NCBI GenBank assembly: GCA_014376885.1
Contig: JACMQR010000187.1
Span: 1-28,150 of the forward strand
DNA: 28,150 nucleotides
Direction of reading: 5' to 3'
DNA from: Polaromonas sp.
GTDB taxonomy: Bacteria > Pseudomonadota > Gammaproteobacteria > Burkholderiales > Burkholderiaceae_C
Shown: positions 1 through 8,986 of the stretch, one piece after another
Position numbering within the stretch: position 1 is the first letter of the stretch
Layout: each line of letters opens with the position of its first letter
Program-made: the position numbers and the translations under genes
Notes under the pieces: model-generated
Told to the model about the DNA's origin: nothing
What the model saw: only the letters and a program-made list of their open reading frames with translations
Databases searched by the model: none

Positions 1-1296
1 CTCGCCGGCCTGCATGCGCTTTCGGTACTCGCCCCACTCAAAGCTCTTGATCTCGGCCTTGATGCCGACCTTGACCAGGTCGGCCTGCATCAGCTCGGCA
101 ATGCGCTTGGCGTTCGGGTTGTACGGGCGCTGCACCGGCATGGCCCACAAGTCGGTGGTGAAACCATCCGGATAGCCCGCTGCCGCCAGGAGTTTTTTGG
201 CGGCTTCCGGGTTGTACTCGTCGTCCTTGACGGTATCGTTGTACGACCACATCGTCGGCGGAATCGGGTTCTTGGCAGCGATGCCGGTGCCCAGGTAAAC
301 CCCGTCAATGATCGCTTTTTTGTTGATCGACAGGCTCACCGCCTTGCGCACGCGCACATCGTCGAACGGCTTTTTGGTGGTGTTGTAGGCCAGGTAACCG
401 ACGTTCAGGCCGGGCTGCTCGAGCACCTGGATGTTCGGATCCTTACGAATCGCCTCCAAGTCGGCCGGGTTGGGGTAGGGCATGACATGGCACTCGCCTT
501 TTTGCAGCTTGGCCCAGCGCACCGACGCGTCTGGCGTGATCGAGTACACCAGGTCGTCGATCTTGGCCTTGCCCGCCCAATGCTGGGCAAACGCCTTGTA
601 GCGGATGACCGCGTCTTTTTGGTACTGCAGCAGGTAAAACGGACCGGTCCCGATCGGGTCCTGGTCGATTTTTTCGGGCGTGCCGGCCTTGAGCATCGCA
701 TCGGCATATTCCTTCGACTGGACGGCCGCATACGGCATCGCCAGGTTGGCCAGGAACGGTGCCTCGGGCTTGTTCAGCGTGATCTTGACGGTGTGGTCGT
801 CGATTTTTTGCACCCCGGTCAGCAGCTTGGGCATGCCCATGTCGCTGAAATAGGAATGGTTTGGACTGGTGACCTTGAAAAAGGCGTTGTCTTCCTTCCA
901 CTGGCGCTCGAACATGAACAGCACGTCGTCGGCATTGAAGTCGCGCGTGGGCTTGAAGCTCTTGCTGGTGGTGTGCCACTTCACGCCCTTGCGCAGGTGA
1001 AAGGTGTATTCCTTGCCGTCGGCGGAAATGTCCCACCGTTCGGCCAGACCGGGAACCACCTTGGTGCCGCCGCGCTCGAACTCGACGATGCGGTTGTAGA
1101 TCGGTTCGTTGGCATCGAACGAGGTGCCGGTGGTGTTCACCCCGGGATAGAAGTTTTCCGGGCTGCCTTCGGAGCAGAACACCAGCGTCTTGGCGGACAC
1201 GGGCGACAGCGCCAGCAAGGCGGGCAGCGCAAGGGCGCACAGCCAGGCGCGCTGCACCGGGCGCAGCCGGCGGGCAAAGGGTGGGTTCTGAATCAT
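1..1296 (-). CDS. dppA: Dipeptide/oligopeptide ABC transporter, periplasmic binding protein (3' end cut by window edge)
   Basis: Solute-binding protein family 5, which captures peptides in the periplasm for the DppBCDF permease encoded just upstream. The frame is open from an ATG at 1296 to the left edge (432 codons, no stop). The family is usually about 530 residues, so roughly the last 100 are missing. The first ~36 residues form a signal peptide (Arg-rich start, hydrophobic Leu/Ala core, then SPVSA-K). Family landmarks visible are a WHTT...[12 protein letters not shown] segment near residue 115, a [10 protein letters not shown] segment, and [22 protein letters not shown] good ribosome binding site (AAGGAAG) lies 7 bases before the ATG. 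It is the last gene of its operon, 102 bp after dppF, an unusual position for the binding protein. The exact peptide specificity (DppA, SapA or another SBP5 ligand) cannot be told from sequence. Confidence 0.93.
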   Translation of the reverse strand, partial: MIQNPPFARRLRPVQRAWLCALALPALLALSPVSAKTLVFCSEGSPENFYPGVNTTGTSFDANEPIYNRIVEFERGGTKVVPGLAERWDISADGKEYTFHLRKGVKWHTTSKSFKPTRDFNADDVLFMFERQWKEDNAFFKVTSPNHSYFSDMGMPKLLTGVQKIDDHTVKITLNKPEAPFLANLAMPYAAVQSKEYADAMLKAGTPEKIDQDPIGTGPFYLLQYQKDAVIRYKAFAQHWAGKAKIDDLVYSITPDASVRWAKLQKGECHVMPYPNPADLEAIRKDPNIQVLEQPGLNVGYLAYNTTKKPFDDVRVRKAVSLSINKKAIIDGVYLGTGIAAKNPIPPTMWSYNDTVKDDEYNPEAAKKLLAAAGYPDGFTTDLWAMPVQRPYNPNAKRIAELMQADLVKVGIKAEIKSFEWGEYRKRMQAGE

Positions 1297-1398
1297 CTGG
1301 CGACTTCCTTTGGCGTTAATGCTGCGGTGCAGCGGGAGGGTGGCCGGTTGGCGCGGCATGCGCGGTGCGCGCTTTCCAGTCAGGAGACAGGGACGGAC

Positions 1399-2435
<1,037 letters not shown>

Positions 2436-2439
<4 letters not shown>

Positions 2440-3452
2440 GGCGCGGCCCCTGCCACTGCCGTGTCGTGCGCCATGGCCGCAGCCCGGCCCGTGTCGCCCA
2501 GCGGGTAATGACAGCGCACCATGCCGCCCAGCCAGGCCCGCAGCAGGGGCCGCTCTGCGCCGCACCGCGCTGTTGCATAGGCGCAGCGCGGCGCAAACAG
2601 GCAGCCCGCCGGCCGGTCGTACAGACCCGGGACCATGCCGGGAATTGTCGCCAGGCGGGCGTTGCCGTCGCTGCGTTCGGGCAACGCGGCCAGCAGCGCT
2701 TCGGTGTAGGGATGCTGGGGCGTGTTGAACAAGGCCTGGGTGGCTTGCTGCTCCATGATCTGGCCGGCATACATGACTGCCACGCGCTGGGCCATTTCCG
2801 ACACGACGCCCATGTTGTGGGTGATCAGCACCAGGGCCATGCCCGTTTCTTGCTGCAAGCTGCGCAGCAAATCCAGAATCTGCGCCTGGATGGTGACATC
2901 GAGCGCGGTGGTCGGCTCGTCGGCAATCAGCAGCCGCGGGCTGCAGGCAATCGCCATGGCAATCATCACCCGCTGGTTCATGCCGCCCGACAGCTGGTGC
3001 GGGTACGCCTTGAGCCGGCTCTCGGGCGCCGGAATGCCGACTTTTTCCAGCAGCTCGACGGCTCTGCGCCCGGCCGCCGCGCGGTCCAGGCCCAGGTGCA
3101 GTCGCAGCGATTCTGTGATCTGAAAGCCGACGGTAAAGCACGGGTTCAGGCTGGTCGTCGGGTCCTGAAACACCATGGCGACGTCCTTGCCGATGAGCTT
3201 GCTGCGTTCACTGTCGGACAGCGTCAGCAAATCATGGCCGGAAAATCGCAAGGTGTCGGCGCGGACCCTGCCGGGAAACGACACCAGGCCCATCAGCGCC
3301 ATCATGGTGACACTTTTTCCCGAACCCGATTCGCCGACGATGCCAAGGACTTCGCCTTCTTCCAGCGACAGGCTCACGCCGTCAACGGCATGCAGCACCG
3401 CCTTTTGCGCGGGAAACTCGACCGAAAGGTTTTCTATTTCAAGCAGGGCCAT
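2436..3452 (-). CDS. dppD: Dipeptide ABC transporter ATP-binding protein DppD
   Basis: Second ATPase of the peptide importer, 338 residues, pairing with DppF. Walker A is GESGSGKS at 40-47, followed by the signature [12 protein letters not shown] and Walker [13 protein letters not shown]. The C-terminal extension carries cysteines at 284, 290, 297 and 314, with exactly the same spacing (6, 7, 17) as in DppF. The ATG at 3452 is preceded by a strong ribosome binding site (GGTGAGGAG, 7 bases upstream). This makes dppD the only gene of this operon with its own good site after a spacer, because dppC and dppD are separated by 132 bp while the other junctions, except dppF-dppA, overlap. It ends by ATGA overlap with dppF. 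Confidence 0.95.
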
Positions 3453-3462
3453 AGTTAACTCC

Positions 3463-3588
3463 TCACCCTTCTCGGCGCACGGCGTGTGGCTGGGTTCCGC
3501 CGCTGGGGCAACACCTGCGAGCCGGCAAAGCCGGTTTCGCGCTGTGGCTTGCGACGAGCGTGGTGGGCTGTGTGTCGGGCGTGTTCAT
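3463..3588 (-). CDS. Possible 41-residue coupled small ORF between dppC and dppD (weak)
   Basis: The ATG at 3588 overlaps the dppC stop as ATGA, the same geometry as the true junctions of this operon. The frame then stays open to a TGA at 3463, ten bases before the dppD ATG. The predicted product starts [16 protein letters not shown] and is rich in Pro, Ala and Arg. No domain is recognised. The DNA contains a small GC-rich hairpin (CCGGC-TTT-GCCGG near 3524-3536), so it may instead be a non-coding or repeat-derived spacer that happens to be open. Coding status is doubtful. Confidence 0.22.
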   Translation of the reverse strand: MNTPDTQPTTLVASHSAKPALPARRCCPSGGTQPHAVRREG

Positions 3589-4484
3589 CGCTTTAGTTTG
3601 GGGTCGAACGCATCGCGCAGCCCGTCGCCCAGTAGGTTGAAGGCCAGCACGGTGATCAAAATCGCCAGGCCGGGAAAGGTCACCACCCACCAGGCGCGCA
3701 GCACGAATTCACGCGCATCGGCGAGCATGGTGCCCCATTCGGGCGAGGGCGGCTGGGCGCCCAGCCCGAGAAAGCCCAGCGCGGCTGCGTCCAGGATGGC
3801 GGTGGACACACCGAGCGACGCCTGCACGATCAGCGGCGCGGTGCAGTTGGGCAAAATCTCGCTGAACATCAGCCGCAGGCGTCCGGCGCCACTCATGCGG
3901 GCAGCCGTCACGTAGTCGCGCGAGGTTTCGGAAATCACCGCTGCCCGGGTGATGCGCACGTAATGCGGCAGCACCACGATGGCCACGGCCAGCATGGCGT
4001 TCATCAGCCCGGGGCCGAGAATCGCGACGATCACAATGGCCAGCAGCAAGCTGGGCAGCGTCAGGATGATGTCCATCAGCCGCATGATGGCAATTTCAAA
4101 AATGCCTCGGAAAAAGCCCGCCAGCAGACCCAGCACCGTGCCGACGACGACCGAGATCGCAACCACCGCCAGGCCGATGACCAGCGACAGGCGCGCGCCG
4201 TGCATCAGGCGCGACAAGATGTCGCGGCCAATCGCGTCGGTTCCAAGCGGGTAGGTCCAGGAGCCGCCGGCCAGCCAGGCGGGCGGCTTGAGGAACACGG
4301 TGTTGTTGGTGATGTTGGGCGCATGCGGGGCCAGCAGCGGCGCGAATAACGCCACCAAAAGCACGCCCACCACAATGACCAGGCCCATCAGCGCGCCGCG
4401 GTTGGCGCTGAAGTAACTCCAGAATTCGCGCAGCGGATGCACCGGCGCAGGCGCCGCGCCGGTCGTCAGGATGGCCGTGTTCAT
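3585..4484 (-). CDS. dppC: Dipeptide ABC transporter inner-membrane permease DppC
   Basis: Inner-membrane subunit, 299 residues, that forms the translocation channel with DppB. An N-terminal segment (REFWSYFSANRGALMGLVIV) leads into a first membrane helix. A periplasmic stretch with PLGTDAIGRDILSRLMHGARLSL follows, then the binding-protein-dependent permease core. The cytoplasmic EAA loop is visible as DYVTAARMSGAGRLRLMFSEILPN, with the conserved Gly (SGAG) that contacts the ATPases. The tail [14 protein letters not shown] is typical of DppC. Its ATG at 4484 overlaps the dppB stop as ATGA. Intact and of normal length. Confidence 0.95.
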   Translation of the reverse strand: MNTAILTTGAAPAPVHPLREFWSYFSANRGALMGLVIVVGVLLVALFAPLLAPHAPNITNNTVFLKPPAWLAGGSWTYPLGTDAIGRDILSRLMHGARLSLVIGLAVVAISVVVGTVLGLLAGFFRGIFEIAIMRLMDIILTLPSLLLAIVIVAILGPGLMNAMLAVAIVVLPHYVRITRAAVISETSRDYVTAARMSGAGRLRLMFSEILPNCTAPLIVQASLGVSTAILDAAALGFLGLGAQPPSPEWGTMLADAREFVLRAWWVVTFPGLAILITVLAFNLLGDGLRDAFDPKLKR

Positions 4485-5491
4485 CGCTGGTGCCTGATGC
4501 GTGGGTTAATGATGCCGTAAGTGATGTCCACCAGCAGGTTGACCGCCATGACGATGGCGCCCAGCAGCAAGATGCCGCCCTGCAAGACCGGGTAGTCGCG
4601 CCGGCTGATCGCTTCGATCAGCCATTTGCCGACGCCCGGCCAGGAAAAAATGGTTTCCGTCAGGATGGCGCCGGTGAACAGCACGCCGACCTGCAGGCCG
4701 ATCACCGTGATCACCGGGATCAAGGCATTGCGCAGCGCATGCACCGCCACCACCCGGAGGTGGGACAGGCCCTTGGCGCGGGCCGTGCGGATGTAGTCCT
4801 CGCCCAGCACTTCGAGCATGGCCGAGCGGGTCATGCGCGCAATCACCGCCAGCGGGTTGGTACCCAGCACGATCGTGGGCAAGATCAGGTGCGACGCGGC
4901 CGACCAGAAGGCCCCCTTGTCGTCCGACAGCAGGGAGTCGATCAGCAGAAATCCGGTGGTCGGCTCGATGTAGTACTGCACCGACATGCGGCCCGACACC
5001 GGCGTCCAGCCCAGCTGTACTGAAAACAGCAAGATGAGCAGCAGTCCCCACCAGAAGATCGGCATCGAGTAACCGGTCAGGGACACGCCCATCACGCCGT
5101 GATCAAGAATGGAATTGCGCTTGACGGCCGCAAGAATGCCGGCCGGAATTCCGATCAGCAGCGCAAACAAGATGGCGCAGACCGCCAGCTCGATGGTGGC
5201 GGGGAACAGCGTCATGAACTCGCTGAGAACCGGCTCCTGCGTGATCAGCGATTTGCCCAGGTCGCCTTTGAGCACCCGGCCGATATAGACGCCGTACTGC
5301 ACCAGCACCGGCTTGTCCAGGCCGAACTCTTTGAGCAACTGGGCATGGCGCACCGGGTCGATGCCGCGCTCGCCGGCCATGGTCTCGATCGGGTCGCCCG
5401 GCACCATGCGAATCAGGAAAAACGCCAGCAGTGTCATGCCCAGGAATGTCGGAATGACCAGGCTCAGGCGGGTGAAGATAAAGCGCAGCAT
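4481..5491 (-). CDS. dppB: Dipeptide ABC transporter inner-membrane permease DppB
   Basis: First gene of the peptide-transport operon; 336-residue inner-membrane permease. It opens MLRFIFTRLSLVIPTFLGMT, the usual DppB first helix, followed by RMVPGDPIETMAGERG and the central permease domain. The EAA loop reads DYIRTARAKGLSHLRVVAVHALRNA, and the end is VDITYGIINPRIRHQR. It partners DppC. No clear ribosome binding site precedes the ATG at 5491. A TATAGT hexamer at 5505-5500 (minus strand) would place a transcription start almost on the ATG, so a very short leader is possible, although no good -35 box is visible. Confidence 0.95.
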   Translation of the reverse strand: MLRFIFTRLSLVIPTFLGMTLLAFFLIRMVPGDPIETMAGERGIDPVRHAQLLKEFGLDKPVLVQYGVYIGRVLKGDLGKSLITQEPVLSEFMTLFPATIELAVCAILFALLIGIPAGILAAVKRNSILDHGVMGVSLTGYSMPIFWWGLLLILLFSVQLGWTPVSGRMSVQYYIEPTTGFLLIDSLLSDDKGAFWSAASHLILPTIVLGTNPLAVIARMTRSAMLEVLGEDYIRTARAKGLSHLRVVAVHALRNALIPVITVIGLQVGVLFTGAILTETIFSWPGVGKWLIEAISRRDYPVLQGGILLLGAIVMAVNLLVDITYGIINPRIRHQR

Positions 5492-5634
5492 TGCTTTGCA
5501 CTATAACCGGCGAAAAAGCGCGTGGATCGGCTGGTGACATTGACAAGAAGTTGCGAAAGAACCGCAGGCGGTGGCAGCTCCGAACGCCCTCAAAACCGGC
5601 TGCCACAGCTGCGTTGGCGCCCGCAAAGCAAGGC

Positions 5635-5659
5635 AAAAAAAAGCCGCTTGGCAGCGGCT
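5635..5659 (-). terminator. Rho-independent terminator after the SWIB-domain gene
   Basis: Read on the minus strand, a perfect 7-bp stem (AGCCGCT / AGCGGCT) with a 4-base loop is followed directly by eight T residues. It lies 22 bp past the stop of the SWIB gene and upstream of dppB, so it should separate the two transcription units. Confidence 0.85.
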
Positions 5660-5680
5660 GGCTTGAAGGCTGGAGACCTT

Positions 5681-6097
5681 TTATTTGACGTGCTTGCCAA
5701 TCAGCCCGGCCATCTCGAACATCGACACCTGCGGCTTGCCGAACACAGCCAGCAGCTTTTTGTCGGCGTTGATCATGCGCTTGTTTGCCTCGTCTTGCAG
5801 ACTGTGTGCCTTGATGTAGACCCAGAGCTTGCTGACAATCTCGGTGCGCGGCAGCGGCTTGTCGCCCACCACGGCGGACAACTCGGGGCTTAGTGTCAGC
5901 GCTTTCATAAAGGCCGGATTCGGCGTCCGTTTTTTGGCGGGAACCGCAGCGCTTTTTGCCGCTGGCTTGGCTTTCACCCCATCCTGGACGGGCGCTGCTG
6001 CGGTGGCCGCCGCCTGCTTGGCAGGAGCGGCTTTTTTTGCAGCGACAATTTTTTCGGGAGCCGCTTTTTTCGCGGGGGCTTTGGGGGCAGTCGCCAT
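5681..6097 (-). CDS. SWIB/MDM2-domain protein with Lys/Ala/Pro-rich N-terminal tail
   Basis: A 138-residue protein in two parts. Residues 1 to about 60 are a basic low-complexity tail made of Lys, Ala and Pro (repeated APAKKAAP-like units), resembling histone H1 tails and likely to bind nucleic acid. Residues from about 62 onward form a SWIB/MDM2 fold, seen as LSPELSAVVGDKPLPRTEIVSKLWVYIKAHSLQDEANKRMINADKKLLAVFG. Bacterial stand-alone SWIB proteins are known (for example in chlamydiae and many Burkholderiales), but their role is poorly defined; a chromatin or topoisomerase-linked role is only inference. The start chosen is the ATG at 6097, with an AAGGAA site 9 bases upstream. An in-frame ATG 66 bases earlier lacks such a site. 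It stands alone, with its own terminator. Confidence 0.88.
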   Translation of the reverse strand: MATAPKAPAKKAAPEKIVAAKKAAPAKQAAATAAAPVQDGVKAKPAAKSAAVPAKKRTPNPAFMKALTLSPELSAVVGDKPLPRTEIVSKLWVYIKAHSLQDEANKRMINADKKLLAVFGKPQVSMFEMAGLIGKHVK

Positions 6098-6332
6098 AAT
6101 TGATTCCTTCTTGACAGTTGAAAATCGCCATTGGAAAAATGATTTTCCGAGAGCTTGACCCATGCTACTAAAGAAAAACCTGTTTGAAAGCAGGAAAACG
6201 CTTTATTTCCAGCGCTGCAGATCAGATTTGGTGGCGAAACCTTAAAAAACCGGCCTTGGCGTCGGCGCCACCGGGCCCCTGACGCTGCCCGCCTGGCAAT
6301 TCATCCCCTTACTTTTTAAAAAGGCAAACCCC

Positions 6333-6845
6333 ATGAACCGCTCTGCACCCATTGCATTTGCAACCGCTGACCTGTGCGATGCCCACAAAAACGACATGTC
6401 CGGCCTGTTCCGGGTGCTGCCGCCGGTGTTCAGAAATTTTGGCGGCTTGACGCGCTTTTGCGGACCGGTGGCCACCGTCAAGTGCTTTGAGGACAACTTG
6501 TCCGTCAAGGCGGCTGTGGACTCGCCCGGCGAAGGGCGCGTGCTGGTGGTCGATGGCGGGGCTTCCGTGCGCCGGGCATTGCTTGGCGGAAACCTGGGCG
6601 CTGCGGCCGCAAGCAACGGCTGGGCCGGCGTGGTGATTGACGGCTGCGTTCGCGATGTGGCGGAACTGGCGCAATGCGCGGTAGGAATTCGAGCACTGGC
6701 CGCCATGCCTTTGCCACCTGAAAAAAGGCAAAGCGGGCTGCGCGACATCGCCGTTCAGGTCCAAGGGCTGTGGGTTCGACCGGGCGACTGGCTGTATGCC
6801 GACGACGACGGCATGGTGGTGATGGCGCCGCCGCTGCAGGCTTGA
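6333..6845 (+). CDS. rraA: RraA-family protein (RNase E regulator-like / HMG aldolase-like)
   Basis: 170 residues, single-domain RraA fold. The family signature is clear: GGNLGAAAASNGWAGVVIDGCVRD (residues about 88-111), where the G-X20-R-D arrangement forms the metal and oxo-acid site of class II 4-hydroxy-4-methyl-2-oxoglutarate aldolases. Family members are annotated either as inhibitors of RNase E (RraA) or as aldolases. Retention of the Arg-Asp pair means a catalytic role is possible, so the symbol is by similarity only. An AAAAAGG site lies about 9 bases before the ATG. It is transcribed toward the TSUP gene, with only 34 bp between their ends, and no clear terminator is visible. Confidence 0.88.
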   Translation: MNRSAPIAFATADLCDAHKNDMSGLFRVLPPVFRNFGGLTRFCGPVATVKCFEDNLSVKAAVDSPGEGRVLVVDGGASVRRALLGGNLGAAAASNGWAGVVIDGCVRDVAELAQCAVGIRALAAMPLPPEKRQSGLRDIAVQVQGLWVRPGDWLYADDDGMVVMAPPLQA

Positions 6846-6879
6846 GCGTGGCAAAACCTGGTCAGGCGATGCACCGGGT

Positions 6880-7695
6880 TCAAGTGCTCAAGCCTTTGTA
6901 GAGCATGTAAGCGGCCAGCACGTACAAGATGCTGGCGAACACCCGTTTGAGCTTGCCGACCGGAATGCTGTGAGCGGCCTTTGCGCCCTGCGGCGCGGTC
7001 AGGAAGCTGCACACGGCAATCACGGCCAGTGCCGGCAGCCAGATGTAGCCAAAAGCGCCCTCGGGCAGGTTTTGCACGCTTTGCCCGCTGACAGCGTAAC
7101 CCAGCACATTGGCCACGGCAATCGGAAAGCCCAGCGCGGCGGACGTGGCCACCGCGCTGTGGATGGGAACATTGCACCAGGTCATGAACGGCACGCTGAT
7201 GAAGCCGCCGCCGGCGCCCACCAGGCCCGACAGGAAGCCGATAGAGCCGCCGGCTGCCAGTTGCCCGCCGGTGCCCGGCATGTGCCGCGTCGGCTCGGGT
7301 TTTTTGTCCAGGAACATCTGTGTGGCGGAAAAACTCACGAACAGGCCAAAGAAAATTGCCAGGTAAGACCCCTTGAGCAGGGCAAACACGCCAAGACTGC
7401 CAATGATGCTGCCCACCACAATCCCCGGAGCCAGTCGCCGGACAATATCCCAGCGCACAGCGCCGCGCCGGTGGTGCGCCCGCACGCTCGACAGGGAAGT
7501 GAAGATGATGGTCGCCATGGAGGTGGCAATCGCCATTTTCACAGCCAGGTCGGCCGAGATGCCGCGGTTGGCCAGGATGATGGTGAGGAACGGCACCATC
7601 AGCATACCGCCGCCAATCCCCAGCAGGCCGGCAAGAAAACCGGTGCCCACGCCAAGCGCGGCCAGCTCAATGATCAAAAGGGGTTGCAGGGTCAT
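6880..7695 (-). CDS. TauE/SafE (TSUP) family membrane permease
   Basis: Inner-membrane permease of the TSUP family (DUF81), whose members export sulfite, sulfoacetate or related anions, or act in sulfur-compound uptake. The 271-residue product has about eight hydrophobic segments arranged as two similar halves, each with the family Gly-rich motif: GFLAGLLGIGGGMLMVPFL in the first, GFLSGLVGAGGGFISVPFM in the second. The ATG at 7695 is chosen because the longer frame (ATG at 7773) would begin at the very 3' end of the 6S RNA gene and add an unlikely Arg/Pro-rich extension. The ribosome binding site is weak. The substrate cannot be told from sequence. Confidence 0.9.
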   Translation of the reverse strand: MTLQPLLIIELAALGVGTGFLAGLLGIGGGMLMVPFLTIILANRGISADLAVKMAIATSMATIIFTSLSSVRAHHRRGAVRWDIVRRLAPGIVVGSIIGSLGVFALLKGSYLAIFFGLFVSFSATQMFLDKKPEPTRHMPGTGGQLAAGGSIGFLSGLVGAGGGFISVPFMTWCNVPIHSAVATSAALGFPIAVANVLGYAVSGQSVQNLPEGAFGYIWLPALAVIAVCSFLTAPQGAKAAHSIPVGKLKRVFASILYVLAAYMLYKGLST

Positions 7696-7773
7696 GACAG
7701 GCCGGGTTGGGACGCCAGGCGGGCGGCTGCGCTCAAGGGTGCAGCGCAGCGTCCTGGACGGCTGGAAAAGCAA

Positions 7774-7948
7774 GGTGTCTGCGAATGCCGCCGGACCGTC
7801 ATCCTGAACCGGGGTTCAGGTGGGCGAGGGCAATCAAGCTTCGGGTTCGTCTGACGCGAGACGATCACGCCTGCTTAATAATTTACCAAGCCCGTGCTCG
7901 TGGAGCATTGGTTCAAGGAAATATAAAGCCCGGCAGGCATCGCAGACA
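7774..7948 (-). ncRNA. ssrS: 6S RNA
   Basis: RNA that binds the sigma70 RNA polymerase holoenzyme by mimicking an open promoter. The ~175-nt length fits. The two ends form a long closing stem: minus-strand bases 7947-7930 (GTCTGCGATGCCTGCCGG) pair with 7794-7777 (CCGGCGGCATTCGCAGAC) with one bulge and one mismatch region. Near the 3' end is a perfect 8-bp hairpin CCTGAACC-CC-GGTTCAGG (7820-7803), matching in position and sequence type the CCUUGAACC...GGUUCAAGG arm of E. coli 6S. The following GGCGGCAT also matches. Location downstream of zapA is the classical ssrS position. A -10 box TACAAT lies just upstream. Ends are estimated to within a few bases. Confidence 0.88.
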
Positions 7949-7953
7949 ACTTC

Positions 7954-7959
7954 ATTGTA
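7954..7959 (-). promoter_or_regulatory. -10 box of the 6S RNA promoter
   Basis: TACAAT on the minus strand, 6-7 bases before the predicted 5' end of the 6S RNA. No convincing -35 hexamer is visible at 16-18 bases upstream. Confidence 0.55.
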
Positions 7960-8002
7960 GGTCCATACCGCCGATCGGGCTGGCGCTGGGCGGGGCAAAA
8001 AA

Positions 8003-8341
8003 TCAAGGCGCGATATTTGGGCCGGCCAGCGCGCTGTCGAGTCTTTCCAGCAGGGCGGCCAGCCGGTTCGGCGCTGCCTCGCCGGCCGTGGGATCGGCTG
8101 GCGGATTGACGGCTGGCGGGACAAGCTCTGGCGGCACCGGCACCGGCTCAAGCAACTGGTAGGCCAGGTTCAGCGCCGCGAGCACCGCAATCCGGTCGCG
8201 CGCCTTGACCTTGCCTGCGTCACGGATCTTGCACATGGCCGAGTCGACTGTTTCGACAGCCTCCAGCAGGCGGGCTTCGCTGTCTTGCGGGCAACCGAGC
8301 ATGTAGTTCTGGCCCATGATTTGCACTTCAAGTTGCTTCAT
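8003..8341 (-). CDS. zapA: Cell division protein ZapA
   Basis: Small cytoplasmic protein, 112 residues, that cross-links FtsZ filaments at the division ring. The N-terminal globular part is typical: MKQLEVQIMGQNYMLGCPQDSEARLLEAVETVD, followed by the helix with ARDRIAVLAALNLAYQLL. A Pro-rich linker (PVPPELVPPAVNPPADP) and a short C-terminal helix (LAALLERLDSAL) complete it. The ATG at 8341 overlaps the stop of the upstream coiled-coil gene as ATGA. The 6S RNA gene follows directly, the arrangement also seen in E. coli. Confidence 0.92.
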   Translation of the reverse strand: MKQLEVQIMGQNYMLGCPQDSEARLLEAVETVDSAMCKIRDAGKVKARDRIAVLAALNLAYQLLEPVPVPPELVPPAVNPPADPTAGEAAPNRLAALLERLDSALAGPNIAP

Positions 8342-8586
8342 CGCGCAGGTTCCGCAAAAGGGCTTGCCGCGGGGTCGGCGGCTTCAGGCAGGCGTTCGAT
8401 CAAGGCATCGACCCGGGCGCGGGCGGCGCTGAGCCGGGACCTGAGCGAGTCGCGTTCCTGGGACAGGAGGCTGACCTGCTCGGCCAGCTGCGAGTTGACC
8501 TGCTGGAGTTCCTCGTAGCGCCGCAAAAGCAGCGCTACCCGTTCGGTAACTTGGTCGATCTGGTCGGTGGGGTGTAGGTTCGGCAT
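8338..8586 (-). CDS. Small coiled-coil protein, ZapB-like (TIGR02449 type)
   Basis: 82 residues, almost entirely one predicted coiled coil: VTERVALLLRRYEELQQVNSQLAEQVSLLSQERDSLRSRLSAARARVDALIERLP, with Leu/Val at heptad positions and abundant Gln, Glu and Arg. Proteins of this size directly before zapA are common in beta- and gammaproteobacteria and are usually labelled hypothetical or ZapB-like; a divisome role is inferred from context. The ATG at 8586 gives a compact product. An upstream in-frame ATG would run into the B12 riboswitch region on the other strand and is not favoured. It ends with ATGA overlap into zapA. Confidence 0.8.
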   Translation of the reverse strand: MPNLHPTDQIDQVTERVALLLRRYEELQQVNSQLAEQVSLLSQERDSLRSRLSAARARVDALIERLPEAADPAASPFAEPAR

Positions 8587-8624
8587 GGCGACTGCAATTG
8601 TAGGGTGAGCAGTATTTTGCCGCG

Positions 8625-8630
8625 TAGAAT
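8625..8630 (+). promoter_or_regulatory. Candidate -10 box for the cobalamin operon
   Basis: TAGAAT just before the predicted 5' end of the B12 riboswitch. No good -35 box is seen. The 50-bp space to the divergent zapB-like start must hold promoters for both directions. Confidence 0.35.
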
Positions 8631-8635
8631 GCGCC

Positions 8636-8895
8636 TTGTTGGTGCTCGCAGCGTGTTTCACACCTTGCAGTTCAACGGGAAGCAGGGGGAAGTCCACACC
8701 ATGCGCGCCAGTCAAGCCGGCTTGCGGGCAGTGCGGTTTCTAACCTGCGCTGCCCCCGCAACGGTAAACGGACGAATGCGGCACCCTTCATTCAGGGCTG
8801 CATTCAGTTTTCATCAAAAGCCACTGAACGATTCAAACCCGTTTGGGAAGGCGATGAAGGCAGCTCCGTCAGCCCGGATACCGGCCAACATGGTG
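8636..8895 (+). promoter_or_regulatory. Cobalamin (B12) riboswitch
   Basis: Adenosylcobalamin-sensing leader RNA upstream of btuB. Conserved blocks appear in the canonical order: GGGGGAAGTCC (about 8685), CTGCCCCCGCAACGGTAAACGG (8751-8772), GCCACTGA (8819), TGGGAAGGCGATGAAGG (8844-8860), and the B12 box AGCCCGGATACCGGCC (8870-8885). In related bacteria this class usually represses translation or transcription of the following uptake gene when B12 is plentiful. The whole gap 8587-8986 is accounted for by this element plus promoter and leader. Outer limits are approximate. Confidence 0.95.
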
Positions 8896-8897
8896 AA

Positions 8898-8924
8898 CCC
8901 GCGCGTTGTTAAGAAATACGCGGG
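8898..8924 (+). promoter_or_regulatory. Hairpin after the B12 box (possible expression platform)
   Basis: CCCGCGCGT (8898-8906) can pair with ACGCGGG (8918-8924) around an 11-base AT-rich loop. There is no T-run after it, so it is not a standard terminator. It may be part of the switch that controls access to the btuB start. Confidence 0.4.
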
Positions 8925-8986
8925 CTCGTAACGCTCATGCACTGGCGGGGAAGCCGGTGAGGGCCTTTCGCTGATCGTTTGTTTCC

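Noticed and set aside
7696..7773. N-terminal extension of the TSUP permease (ATG at 7773)
   Set aside because: It would begin exactly at the 3' end of the 6S RNA and adds an Arg/Pro-rich stretch before the first membrane helix.
8936..8959. A seven-codon ORF (ATG at 8936) before btuB as a leader peptide
   Set aside because: Very short, with no amino-acid logic linked to B12; the riboswitch already explains regulation.
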